Below, one piece after another: positions 1 through 12,576 of a stretch of 64,000 bases of DNA (position 1 is its first letter; each line of letters begins with the position of its first letter). The stretch is from the NCBI GenBank assembly GCA_008933995.1, contig WARS01000011.1, positions 14,103,516 through 14,167,515 on the forward strand. The letters run 5' to 3'. A program made the translations under genes and the position numbers. Below the pieces are notes generated by a model. The model searched no databases, had not been told where the DNA came from, and saw only the letters and a program-made list of their open reading frames with translations. Source of the DNA: Datnioides undecimradiatus. Lineage: Eukaryota; Chordata; Actinopteri; Lobotiformes; Datnioididae.

Positions 1-3000
1 GTTACTTAGCATGTGAACGGACATGCAAGAACATAAGAAGAGTATTATTAGAAATAAAGAGAATGTTGAAGAAAGATGTAAATAGTGAAATAGTGAAAAA
101 TGTGTGCTCAAGGACAGAATGGAAGGACGTGACAACAATTGATGAAAGCAATGATAACGCAGGACTAAATTCTGAAGAACAGGACAAACTCAGATCAAAC
201 TTATCTAAATATGGCCTCCACTATACATCTACCCCAGCTCCTTAAATGGGAGTTCCAGGTATTGTCCCTCTGCAAGTTAGAGTCTGAAGTTGTGTAAACA
301 GATCTAAATGGCAGGGAAGCTGCTTAAGATCTGAGAGAAACTCTGATCAAAGGCACCTTTACATGCAGCCGGTGTCAGAGCTCAGCATTTGTGTGTGCGT
401 GTGTGTCCCACAATGAGATGACAGACATAGATCTGTCTGGTGTGGTTCCTCCAGAGGCCCTGCTGCATTTCGACAGCCTCTGTTTGCACAACACGAGCCT
501 TGGAAAGCGTGCTCACCTGCACCAAAGCTCACACAACTAACATGGGCTCTTCCTACTGGACTGAGGCCACCATATGTGCTCAAATAAGTGTAAAAAAGCA
601 GATCTAATGCTGACATTTTAAAAAAAAACAAAACTGGGCAAACACATCAATAGGGATGGTGAATGGACAAATGACTCTACTTTAGCTAACTGGACAAGTG
701 GCATGTGAGTGATGGACAAATTCTCAGGTAAAGGCTTTGTGACACCTCTTGAGCAAACAAAGACAGGGAGAGAAAAGAAAGAGTGAGGGTGAAAGAAAGA
801 AAGGCTGAGGGGTTTTGAGTCCAAGACAGCTTCCCTGCTCAGCAAGAACTGCCTTTCAAAATCCATTCAACACAAAGAAAGGAGCAAAGTAAATGTCTTT
901 CCGGGAAGTCCAAAGTTTGGAGCGTTTTGCCGATTATTGTTCGAGGTGACATTGCATGAGAGCTCTTTTGGCTGGGCTGCTTCCATGCAGTCCAATCCCG
1001 AGGTAAAGGGACCACCCATTAGCTTTGCCTGAAGAAAATGCCCATTCAGTCCCGGCGTCTATTCACAGACCTGCCTGTCTCTGGGCTTGCTCCTGGCCAG
1101 GGATTGTAGCTGTGGAGCGGGGGGGAGTGGCAGGCTTCCTAAAACCAGAGATCTGGGGAATGAAGACTGGTTGCTGTGGGCTGCTGAACTGGCCAGAGTT
1201 GAGGGGGTCTCCTGCTGCGGGAGAGCAGGGCTTTGATTCGCCACTCAGCTCCACAGCCACGTCCCAGAACAATCAACAGCTAAAACCTCAGGGGCCAGGC
1301 TTGGTGAGAGGAAAGGTTAGCAGTAGGGTGGGCGCATGTTGTGCATGGTGGTGACAGTGACACTGACAATGATGGGGGGACAATGTGGCGGCAAGCAGCT
1401 GTGTGGGAGGTGACAGTGAGGTGAGGAGAGAGGTTGAGTATCGAGGGGCTCTCCTAACAGACTTCTTGGACTGGAGTGTTGGCCTGAAAGAGACAGGCTT
1501 CAGTATGTGAGCCAGCCTTTATTTGTGCACTTAAGAAGTGGGTAACCTTAGAAAGTGTTTGTAAAAATTCGACAGCATTTGTTGTGTTTAAGCTCTGTGT
1601 GTCTTCAGAGGCTTTGTTGTTACGGCTGCAGGAATTACAAATCAAGGCAGAATGTGTCATGCTGCTGGATAGTAGTCAATCTGAAAAGAACATTTATGTC
1701 TGACTTTGTCATTGTCCATCAAATAAGTGCTGCGGGCTTGAAGGGCAGCCTTGACAGGGAACTCATGGCTCCAACAGATGGGATCGAGCCCACCTGAGTT
1801 CAGCCTCACGTGTCTGCTTCATATTACTGTTCCCAGCATCTGACAATGTGGCTCACATTATGGGAAGCTGCACAGCACTGCGGTGAGATCGGAAATTGAT
1901 TCAGATAGTGTGCATTGAAGGGAATGACCTAATTACTTGGCAATTCATCAGTTGCAGCAACCTCCCCGAAAGCGACTCGCAAATAGACCCCCGATTGTTT
2001 TAGTACATTTTATTGGGTGTCCCCAAAAATTGAATTTCCTTTGACAGATTAGAGAGCTTTGTGAGGTTTCCTTTCTTCCAATACCTGGCAAGAAGCTGAA
2101 TTACCCTGTAGGTTTGTGTTACAACCCATGCAGCTGAGACTGCAGTTGGCATACCCATTAGACAATTGTAACTTACTTTGGGTGATCAATAGGGCGCCAA
2201 GAACAAGGACTGTCCTTTTAAAGGAAATCTTGGAGGTAGGCAGTATACATACTGCATCTTTGAACAACTTCACTGTGGGCCTGACTGAGATCATTTAATA
2301 GAGAATCCCTTTAGTTATTATCTGTTGATTTCACTCTGCCGGTCAATTGTACCAGAGCTTTGAATATGGTATGCAAAGCTCATGGTTCATGGTGCGTTAC
2401 AAGCATGCAGCTACATGGTGGACTACAAGTGCACAGCACAAAGTTAATGTCTGTCTAGTACTTATTCTAGCTATTAGTGTATAGCTGTTTGGATGAGCTA
2501 TGGTAGAAAGGAAATGTCTCCCCCTGAGATTCTATTAGGACTTATCAACAAGAAAGAACAAACTTCGGCAGACAGCATTAATATATCATCAATTTAAACA
2601 CATGCACTCAGAGACCTACAGCAGGTATACACACAGTCTGTGCAGTACACATGCAGAATACCGACATATTAACAAGCATTGCAGGAATCCAATGCATGCT
2701 AGTTGCAAGAAAAAAGATGCTTTGTAGTAACCCAGGGATTTGAGCATGACTTCACCAAACTGCAGGCTTGGTGAGTGTGTGTGAAATTAAGTTCTGTGTG
2801 GCTTTTTTTTTTTTTTATGCCACATGCCAACCCAGCAAAAATAACTTGTTTTAAATTAGCCAGTCTCATCCCAGATGAGAATCCCAGCGCAGAACACCTC
2901 CCTTCTCCTTGAGCTTAATGGGGCCCAGAGAAGGAGCCCACAGAATGCTGATAACTCCCCCCACCATTCACCGGCACTCTGGTTCATATTTTTGTGGAGG

Positions 3001-6000
3001 TCCATTGACTTTCTCCTTTTCAGTCTCCCTTTAATCCCTGGGTCTGTGTCCTCAGTGGCTCTCTACAGAGGGGCTATTATTCAGGGCCTTATTACTGCGC
3101 CCCTCGCGGCTTATCTCCTTCCTGGTGACAGTCTTTTCAAGCCTCTCCCTAATGACCTGGGGAAGCTCACATGCTCAACTTCCCAGGGCTACGGGGCCCC
3201 GCTGATGTCAGAGGGGGTGGCCCCCACGCAGGGGCTCCTGGTCCTGCCAAAGAAAAAGAGAGAGGCACGGAAAGGTCCTGCTGCAGCCACCAACCCATCA
3301 CGCATTCACAGTTTTTACACATCTGCTGCCTCCTTCTTCTCCTCATGGAGGAGTTCTCCTCCAAGTGATTAGGGCTCAGAGGAAATTGGTCAAGTCTGAT
3401 TAAAATGAGCCCAGAAGCTCAGCTCCTGGCATCAGAGTCTGTTTGGATGGGTAAATGTGGTACCTGCATTTGTGACTTTGTCAGGATCACAGAGCAAAAT
3501 CAGAGCTGGTTGCACTGATGTCACTCATTTTTTTAAGGATAAGACAGCAAACTTCAAGTGGTGCAATTTCATTAGTTAAAGGCTCCAAGTCTTGTGTTTA
3601 TATTCAAAAGTGGTCTGCTGGCACATGCTGTGATGCACTCTGTATCTTTAAGCCTTGATTAAATGTCTATATTTAGCTTATAGCCAACCATTCATCTGTC
3701 TAGACAAGTGAGGGTATTGAGTTGCATTTATATGAGTGAAAGCTTTTCATTCTACTTACATGGAATTTCTTGTCTCAGTAAATCAAAAGAATAGATCTCC
3801 AGACGGGTTCTCTGTTTCTATTCAATCGTACTAGATTGCCTCCAACTTCCTTCAAAGTGTGCAAAACACCGCATTACAAAGTACAGCAAATATCATGCAT
3901 GGAGGCTATTGAAGCACAAAAAAGCTCCAGCTGTTTGCAGCCCAGCTCGGTCATTCACATGCAATTTTAAATCACATGGATGCTATAGGATCAGTGAGGA
4001 GGAATGAACTCTCTTTTCTGGGATTGTCACTGCCCTACTGGTGCACCCTCTAATTATCATCCCCATCTCCTTGTTAAACCCTGTGGTGTCTTTGGAGAGG
4101 TTTCAAAAAGGACATGGCTGTCCATTGTACTTTCATCTTAGATTAGATCCCTGGGATACAATAAGCAGACTACAATTTGGTCATCAGAGCAGGCACGCTG
4201 CTGTCTGCTGTATGCAGAGATCTTGGGAAATGTGACACAGGTGTCTTCCTACTCCCTCACATGGCATGCAGCCCTTTCACCCTGAGGCCACGGGGAAATG
4301 ATGGCCCTTAGTTGCTTGCGTCTCTGAATCATAAACCACTTAAGACTTTAAGACAACATGTTAAACTGGTCCAATTAAGAAAGTAATGACTTTAGTGAGG
4401 CTATTTACAGCACAAAATGCTGGAGACATGCTGGGCAGGCCCTGGAGGAGGTAATGTAGTCCTCTGCTTAGTTTTGCCAGCTACAGCCTCCTTTTTCTCT
4501 TCACTCTTGTATCTCCATCTGGTCCATCTTTAGAGTTGTGAAAAACTCTGTAGTATTATATCTTCGAACGGCAGGGAATAAAGGAAAGTACTGGTTTCGT
4601 AAATTTAGGTCCTGGCAATCCTGGAAAAGACAAAAATCTTGACCTAAACTGACCTGCTGCAAACATATATGAAAGTTTAGTTTACAGCCTGACTTCATGG
4701 TTCAACTTTGACCTGCAAAACATTTTACATGTTATCGGTGCAATAAGACATTATTTGGGTGAACTGAGTTTAACCTCCACATGAAATGATTTCCATAATC
4801 TTGCTAGACTGTTGATTTGTTTCCAACCTGTCTGACTGTTTCTGTGTCTTGCCATATGTTTTTGTTCCCAGGTGAGTACAATATGTTATGGCCAGAAATC
4901 ATAGCCTAAACCATGAAAATAAGTTAATTATTTATCATTACATCCAAAATGCTCACCTTCCTACAAATGATCTTTTCATCCACTGAGGGTTTCCTGTCTG
5001 CACGACTTGTGGAATTTGCAAAGCTTTTTGGAGTGCAGCCACTGATGCCCTTTAACCCTTTACTTTGTGTTTAGCTGGTGCCTTTAACCACGCCTAAACC
5101 TACTTTTAATTACCCCGAAAATGCACATCCCCCCCTTCCCCCACCAACAAGGTTACTGAGGGGACACAAGAATGTGCAGGTAACACAGCAAATGCACTGG
5201 GATCTGCTGAGTGAAAGAACGGCCCAAAAGCTGAAACCTAACAGCAGCTCAAACCAACCACACACCCAAAACTTTAACAAAAGCATCCCTGCACTGGTGA
5301 AAAGAAGGGGATTATGCGCAGACTGCTTAACAGGCCATCAGACTGTGTGTAAATATATTTACTGATGGAGTCATTGTAGACTCAAGCAAAGAAGCACCCC
5401 CCCCCTGTGTAAATCTGACTGTGTAAGTGTCCTATTTCTAAATAATATTACTTATGCCCTTATTACATAAATGAGACAAACAAGGAAGTCAGTGACTTTT
5501 TTAACATTCCCTGTTCTTAGCTTTTACAATGATAGTTATACAGTAATATAAATACCTTATAAATGATACTATTTATACAGAAAATGTTCAAAGTGACAAT
5601 CTATTTTATGTAAGCATATTAAAGTGTCCTTTTACTTGTTTTCTCTCTGATTCTGTATTGTTCTTTAACTTTATATTTATTCTCAGTCTTTAGTAAGAAA
5701 ACATGCCCAGTATCTTAGATCAATGTATTCATAATTTGTCTTGCTAATATGAAAAGTCTGATCTGTTTTGGACTTTTGGACTGGATATGACTAAACAGTA
5801 AATACAGTATTGTGTGTTGTGACTTAATCCTGACAAGTCAGCACTATATCCTGAGATCAGACAAACAGTCAATCTGTCCCTTGGGATGGATGTAACTCCT
5901 GTGGTTATGGATCCTGACAACTCAGTTGAGCTAAAAAAGACACAAGGACTGTGTTCCTGCACGGTAACAACTGGCATCAAAGGAAAGGCGGGAAAGGGGG

Positions 6001-9000
6001 TTCTGATAATAATGGAAATGTGTTTTGACATCCAGGTTTAAGTAATTATTGGATTTAGATAAGAGGGGAATTCCATCCGATGTGAGGTAAAACAAACAAA
6101 ACAGGAGATTGCAAATTATTCCACCAAGAGCAGAAGTCCCAGCGTAGCCCCGGGGCGGGAGTAGCACACTCACATTACATCATGGATGTAATCACACATG
6201 GAACAATGGAAAAATGCATGTTGGTGCAGTGCTGTAGAGCCTCGGAGCCTCCCTGCAGGGTCAGCATCAGGGCAGAAGGATTTTACTTGTATAGGAGAAA
6301 AGGATACCTCTGTCATTTGAAGCATTTTTATATTAAATTGATTACATTAAAAAGTCTGAGCCAAAAGTAATAAGTTAAGAAGAATTTAATTTGCAAACTA
6401 ATGCACTGTAAGTGAACAAATACGTAGCCATAAAATGCTCCGTTCCTGAAACCAAACCAACTGTGACTCATCTTGTTCCACATCCTCTGCGTCTGTGTGT
6501 TCTCTAATTAAAAATGTTACAGCAAAATGCAACATGTAATCAAGACCTGGGAGGCACTGGTCTTTTTTTTCCAGAAGCAGGTAGAGACAAACACAAATTC
6601 TGTTTAAGTAAGAACTTTTGGTTTGCGCATGCAGATGCACAGACCATACATTTAACTTGTTTATTTGAACAAAGCAATAACAAACAAACTTGTATGAGTT
6701 AATCTCCTGGATGTTGATGTAAGTCTGTCTGCATTGTCTCAGCAGTCTGTTACACAAGTATCTAGAGGTAGAAATCTCTTCTCAGACTAGCTTTTCCTTT
6801 GGTTACCCCAAGGTTTAGACACATGTCTAATACCAGTGGAAGTAGTTTGTCCTATATAGTAGAGGTCAGGATAGGGGATGGGTGTGCAGCATGCTGCTAA
6901 GGCTAGAGCAACATGTCACAGACCAAACATACGTCTTTTAAATGTCAAGACCTTTGTCAATTGATTTTGAGCCACATTAGTGACACAGCTACAGCTGTAA
7001 ACACACTGTTTAAATATCATTTGATATTATATACAAAGCTGATATGGCAAAACGACTTAGCAAACAGTCGCCATACACGTTTTTTAGGGTGAAAACTTCT
7101 GTCAGTTGCAGCTGATGGAGTGAAGGGAATCAAAAGAGTAAAGTTGTGGGGTGTAATACCAAAACACTGAGCTGAAAGATGACCTTACCCTGTAGGGATA
7201 AATGTTTATTCAATGATGATAGAGCTGCCTGTAAGACAAAGAGTTGGGATGCATGGTCTGCTTTCTTGTTGGAGGTCTGCATTACCCCATACTGTCCAAC
7301 CTGTGTCTGTCTTTTCCCAGTCACTTAATCTTTCTTCACTTCCAGCAGTAAATCAGCATGTATCTTCAGTCTGCCACAGAGATAGATGAAGCACACGCCT
7401 TGCCCTTTGACCTGGTTCTTACCGTCTGAAAGGACATTAGAGGTAATGACACCTCTTCAGACATCACAAGAAATCACTGTTCTGTTACCTACAGACATTA
7501 CTTGTCACATACCAAGCAGCCCGCAAACTCATCCCCTTCCATCCAAACTATGGAAACGAGCAAGCAAATGTGCTAACGCCCGCCTTCCATCACACTTAAA
7601 ATATATGACCCCTAAAAGCCCCTCTCTCTCGACATCTGTCTGAAACACCTCAATTTATCTTTCTCAACCCCGAGGACCGGTGTTGTGGTTATATGTTTAT
7701 GGAGAGAATATAGCTTTACAACTGCCAGTAAGCATTCCCGGGTTTAGTGATGCACATCAATCAGTTTGTAAAAACTGTAGTGTGGGGCTGTTCTTGACAT
7801 CGCTGTGTCAGACAAGCTGTCTGATGAGACGCACTCTCCAGAACAGCATTAAATGTTTGGGGTTTTTTTTAAATGACCATTTCCTGAACTTCACCTCTGA
7901 ACAACAATTGTCTGATCATTTGATCATTTGCACCCATAACTATGCACTTGGTTAAGTTGTATTCATGTGACTGTAGTAACAGCGGTGCCCTATATCTAGG
8001 GGGTGGTTTCTTTCTTCCTTTCCAAACCAAAGATGCAGCAGCAACAAATGTAAGGTAAGGTTTTAACAGTGGGTTTGTCTCAATGATATGGTATATATTA
8101 TAGTGATAGTCGTGGTAGGTGGATATACAATAAAAAGTTTTAAGTTCAAAAAGGTGCCTAGGTACGTTTTTGTTTTAGCTGTGTGGCTTGCAGTTTTTGG
8201 ATCAAGTGAAGAGACATTTGATCCACACTGCAATTCACCATGGACTAGGAGCAGTTTTACCAAAGCACTCAAGCTGCCAGGGATATGGTCTGCCTTAAAG
8301 AGTAAAGTCAGGGAATAAAAGTCTCAGTGCCCAGAAAACACCACAGATTACATTAAAACATGAATGAGTTGCCTGGTGCCTGCAGGATGTCGGTGTTTTT
8401 AGGTACGTATCAGGTAAATCCCCTTGTCCAGAGGTGGATATACACTGTACCACTACACCTGAGCTGCAAATGTTAGCATGTCTGGCTTACCATCACCACC
8501 TATGGCAGTAAAGCACATCTTCAACTAACATGACACTTAATTCAGGAATGACACAGTGTAGTATTTCCCCACCATGAATGAGGCTTACCCTTCATCCTGT
8601 CTGCCAAAGGTGTTAACTAGATTTCACTTATTTATATTGATCTCAGATTTCTTCATCATGTCGCACTAGAATAAAGGCTAGCTAGCTCCTCACTGCAATA
8701 CAGTAACACTGTGTGATAGCTTTACAACTGATGTCAACTTTTCCTCCTGAGGCATGCATCATTAGCCTCAGTCCTTGAACTTGATTTCATGCATGTATGT
8801 ATCCGTCAGGTGCACAATAAGAACCTTTTTATCATTGATCTTTTTTTAAAATGAGTTGACAAGACCCAACTTTTTTGTCTTTTAGTATTAATCAGCTAGC
8901 TGGGAAAAACAGAACAAACATAGAAACAGGTGTTATTTTGGACAGCAACATCGACAGTTATTTAGAATTTCAAGGGATATATCTGCCACTGTTATTACTG

Positions 9001-10803
9001 GACACGGCGACTGTAAGTACAGGGGGTGTGGCTTAACAAATGGTCAATTGTCCTGGTCCACTTGAAACATAAAGTTATCTGGAGCCCAATCTGACTCTCC
9101 CTCCCTCTCCCGCTCCTCTTCTTGCTGTTACAGACGCAGAGGAAAGTAGGTGACCAGTGCACTACAGAGAGCAAACACTGTTATCCAACCTCCTCCAGAC
9201 ATGGCGGCATGCGTCCCTGATAGCATCTGTGCTCGATCAATGACAGACAGGGTGTGGTATGGCCGATTCAAGGGTTTGGGAGTGTACATGCGTGTATATC
9301 TTGATGGACGTGGGACAGTTGGTGGTGGGATGTAGAGGGGGGGAGCTGGTGGACAAATACCTCAGGTGAGCTGTCAGGAATGGAATGGAAATGACCGGCC
9401 ATAACCTTAGTTCACCTATACTTTGGTATTTTTTGTGAATGGGACCAGTGTTGTTCTGCGAGAGAGCGTGTGGTAGCAGGCTCTACAAATAATAGCAAAG
9501 CTTCACAATATACCAGTGCTTTAAATAATTCTCAGTGTATTACAAATTTATAGATTTATTTCTGATCTTAGCTAGAGTTATCTGGCAAACAGCTCTAATT
9601 CACATTTTGATAGGAAATAGGGTAGAATATGGGAAAAACTTATAGAAAAAAAACTAAAAACAAATGAAATTAATTAATAATAATTAAGACAAAAGAACAG
9701 CAATATGTGATGTTTGTCTTGCAACAATTCTTATATCACGACCAATAAAAGACTTTTCACACTAATCTCAGTTGCCATGCAAGTGCTGCAGTATTACGGA
9801 CTGACACTCGTCTTCAGCGAGCACTTCTGCCTCGCCTTTTGATGTACTCTTCAATTACACCATGTAGCAATCATCTCCACATCCCAAAGATGGTGATTGA
9901 AGTTAAAAGGATTCACACTGATAATTTACCAACACGCTCGGCTATGTTAGGCAGCCCCATTTCAGAAAGCTGAGTTTTAAGGAGAGTTTACGACTTTGTT
10001 ATTTTTGATCCTTTAATCTATAATTGTAGATTCTTATTTTTCCGGTTAATTTCCATGCCCTACAGTAGTACCTGTAATGGCTAACACACAGGGTTACAGA
10101 CAGCTCTGTGTATTTTGGTTTACGATGACACCCTCAGATTTACATGACAGCCACTCGGAAATGGGGCCCCTGTTCTGAACATCCACACACCGTCCTTTAT
10201 GTGACAGGTTTTTCCAAAGGTGCAAAGGTGAAGCATGAGTGACTCAGACCTCTTCATGAGGAAAACACTAGAGGGTTTAACATACAGACACACATGCAAC
10301 ACATGACAGGATTAGTACCTTTGTATTGCATAAGGATTATGAAATGTGTGATCCTTGCAGTGGGTCCTACGCAATACTTTTAAAGAAAAATCAGTTTTTT
10401 TAGATGCTATTTCTGGTTTATGATAAAGCTTAGTCTACGAGGCAGGGTGCAATGAGTCTGCTCAAAACAGATTTTCAGTCAATCGGATCCACAGGATATC
10501 AAATATAATTCAGAAAGGCCAGTCACAGTAAATTATGTGAAGCACTTTACTGGATCATAAAATATTGGCGCCCACTGTTTGTCGTTTATATTCTGCATCC
10601 CAATTCAGGTTTGCACCCTTAAAGTTCATATTTCAAGACTGAATATGTCAGCAAAAGCTTCCAAAGCCCAATACAAAGGACTTGAGAAATCTGTCTTTCT
10701 TTGAACTACACAAGTATATCTTTGGTATTTTTCAGCATAATCTATCACCATCAGTTATTTAATACTTCTGTACAGCCAGTCACTGACACTGATACTTGCC
10801 ACT
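1..10803. other. Intergenic region with no supported gene
   Basis: I read both strands and found no exon chain, transposase or known domain here. Open frames are short, differ in composition and have no recognisable motifs. The longest (2875-3372, + strand, 165 codons) begins at an ATG but resembles no family I know. It lies in a locally GC-richer patch, so the openness may be compositional. Some short AT-rich blocks with TAAT cores could be regulatory, but nothing proves it. PUS7L, which I recall as the head-to-head neighbour of IRAK4 in mammals, was not detected. Confidence 0.6.
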
Positions 10804-10805
10804 TA

Positions 10806-10834
10806 CACTACTCACAATAAGTTAGGGATATTGT
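10806..10834 (+). repeat. Left terminal inverted repeat of the Tc1-like element
   Basis: This 29-bp sequence begins CACTACTCACAATAAG and is the exact reverse complement of 11991-12019. It is preceded by TA at 10804-10805. Confidence 0.93.
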
Positions 10835-11815
10835 GAGAGACTCAGTGGATGTCATACATACGGTGTTTGTTTCACTTCAGAGATTTTTGGGATAGGGAGG
10901 CAATTGTATTGGGGTGATAGATACAGAACTACTGGCAGAGTTCGTGACAGACCCAGGAGTGGAGCCCCACGAGTGACAGACCGCAACGATGACCAGTACC
11001 TAAGGACCTATGCACTCAGACATCGTTATGCAACTGCCACACAGCTGCAGGCCCGTTTACGAGATGTGAGGGGTACTAGGGTTTCCAGACAAACCATTCG
11101 CAACCGACTCCACCGCTTTGGCTTGGATGCCAGACGACCGTTGCAGGTGACTCCACTGACACCAAGACACCGCCGTGAACGTTTGCAGTGGGCACAAGAC
11201 CATGTGACCTGGACAATGCAGCAGTGGTCTACCGTCCTAATCACTGATGAGTGTCGGGTCACCTTGCACAGAAATGATGGTCGTCAGCGTTGCTGGAGAA
11301 GGCGAGGTGAGCAATACGCCGAGGTCAACATGGTCCCCAGGGTTCGCTTTGGTGGAGGAGGTGCAACAGTCTGGGCAGGCATCACCAGTCAGCGCAAAAC
11401 AGATTTGGTTATTGTAGATGGCTCAGTCACTGCACGTTCTTACCTCAGCGACATCATAGAACCCATCATCATCCCCCAATTCCACCAGCACACCCCCAAC
11501 TTTCTGTTCATGGATGATAATGCCCCACCACATCGTGCCAGAATTGTCACAGCTCGACTTCAGGAAGTCGGAGTGCCTCGTATGGTATGGCCAGCAATGT
11601 CCCCTGACCTGAACCCCATAGAGCACGTCTGGGACCAGCTGAAGCAGAGACCGGATGATCGTACCCCACCCCCACGTGACCTGGCAGAACTGCGTGTAGC
11701 ACTTGTGGAAGAGTGGAACGCATTGCCTCAGAACAACATCATGAGGCTAGTGAGGAGCATGAGACGTCGCTGTCAAGCTGTCATTGCGGCAAATGGTGGA
11801 AACACCCGCTACTGA
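10826..11815 (+). pseudogene. Tc1-like DD34E transposase lacking its N-terminus and an ATG
   Basis: The product would cut and paste the surrounding element at TA sites. The frame is open from 10826 (a stop lies at 10823-10825) to the TGA after 11815. It has no ATG before the catalytic domain; the first possible near-cognate start is TTG at 10904. The retained protein opens with [18 protein letters not shown], the linker after the first helix-turn-helix of the paired-like DNA-binding domain. The second helix-turn-helix follows ([13 protein letters not shown]). The catalytic triad is visible as the Asp of LITDECRV, the Asp of [11 protein letters not shown] and the Glu of DLNPIEHVW, with 34 residues between the last two. 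The first helix-turn-helix (roughly 45 residues) is missing. Without it and a normal start, this copy is probably inactive, though its catalytic half has no stop or frameshift. Confidence 0.88.
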
Positions 11816-11990
11816 CATTGTCAGTTTTTGTTATTTGGGGCTATCCTTGTTATTGTCTAAATTTTGGGGGTAATAAATATTAAACTAATGAAAATGGTGT
11901 TTCTTCTCATTCATTATTAGTAATATCAGAGGGAACTTTTACTTATTTCATTAAAATTCAGACCAAATAGGAAAAGCACTCATGTAAATA

Positions 11991-12019
11991 ACAATATCCC
12001 TAACTTATTGTGAGTAGTG
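11991..12019 (-). repeat. Right terminal inverted repeat of the Tc1-like element
   Basis: This is the exact 29-bp reverse complement of the left end, followed by TA at 12020-12021. Confidence 0.93.
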
Positions 12020-12406
12020 TATGTGTTGCCCATCCTGCTTCCATTCAACTACACTCTGCTTCTATTAATCAGCTTGCTAGTGCCTGACTACGCAGAGGGC
12101 CCTGCTACCACTCAAGTAATAGTGAGTTGAGCTTCTCATTGACACCAGGACAGCAGAAACTCATGAAAACTCAGAAAATCTGTTGGCCCATCAAAAAAAA
12201 AAAACAACAACAAACTTTCTCCATCGCTTTTCATTACTAAACAAGGCAACTGAAGCGGTTCGGCATTTTTGATTAAGTTTGACATGCTTTCTTGTTTTGG
12301 GATGTATTAGCATGGTTGAATGCATTATAATATAATCTCTTGGATTTTTTTAGGCAGTCATTGTCAGCCACATAATGTATCCCAGGTGCTGAAACATAAC
12401 ATTATA

Positions 12407-12576
12407 CACTGTTGCCCATAAAGTTGGAATAATTTTGTAGTAATCACGTTTAACTAGATGCAATGATGAGTTTTGAGAAGATAGACACTTTATCTATCAA
12501 TAATAAATCACATTGTCACAATCATTTCATGAGATGAGTAAAAAAATATTTTATTCCAACTTTATGGGCAACAGTG
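12407..12576. mobile_element. 170-bp TA-flanked MITE
   Basis: Perfect 26-bp inverted repeats occupy 12407-12432 and 12551-12576, starting CACTGTTGCCCATAAAG. TA dinucleotides flank the element at 12405-12406 and 12577-12578. The 118-bp interior is AT-rich and non-coding. Size, TA duplication and ends are those of a Tc1/mariner-derived miniature inverted-repeat element, which would be moved by a transposase encoded elsewhere. Its ends share only the initial CACT with the element 390 bp to the left, so it belongs to a different family. The perfect ends imply a young copy. Confidence 0.9.

Larger units (their letters stand above)
10806..12019 (+). mobile_element. Short Tc1/mariner-type DNA transposon (1,214 bp)
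   Basis: The element is bounded by perfect 29-bp terminal inverted repeats at 10806-10834 and 11991-12019. Each end is flanked by a TA dinucleotide (10804-10805 and 12020-12021), the target duplication expected of Tc1/mariner transposition. One long frame inside (10826-11815) encodes most of a DD34E transposase. Only about 70 bp separate the left repeat from the retained transposase homology. That homology starts near the end of the first helix-turn-helix, so the left interior appears deleted. Identical ends and an unbroken catalytic frame suggest fairly recent insertion. Full-length relatives are usually around 1.3-1.6 kb. Confidence 0.93.
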
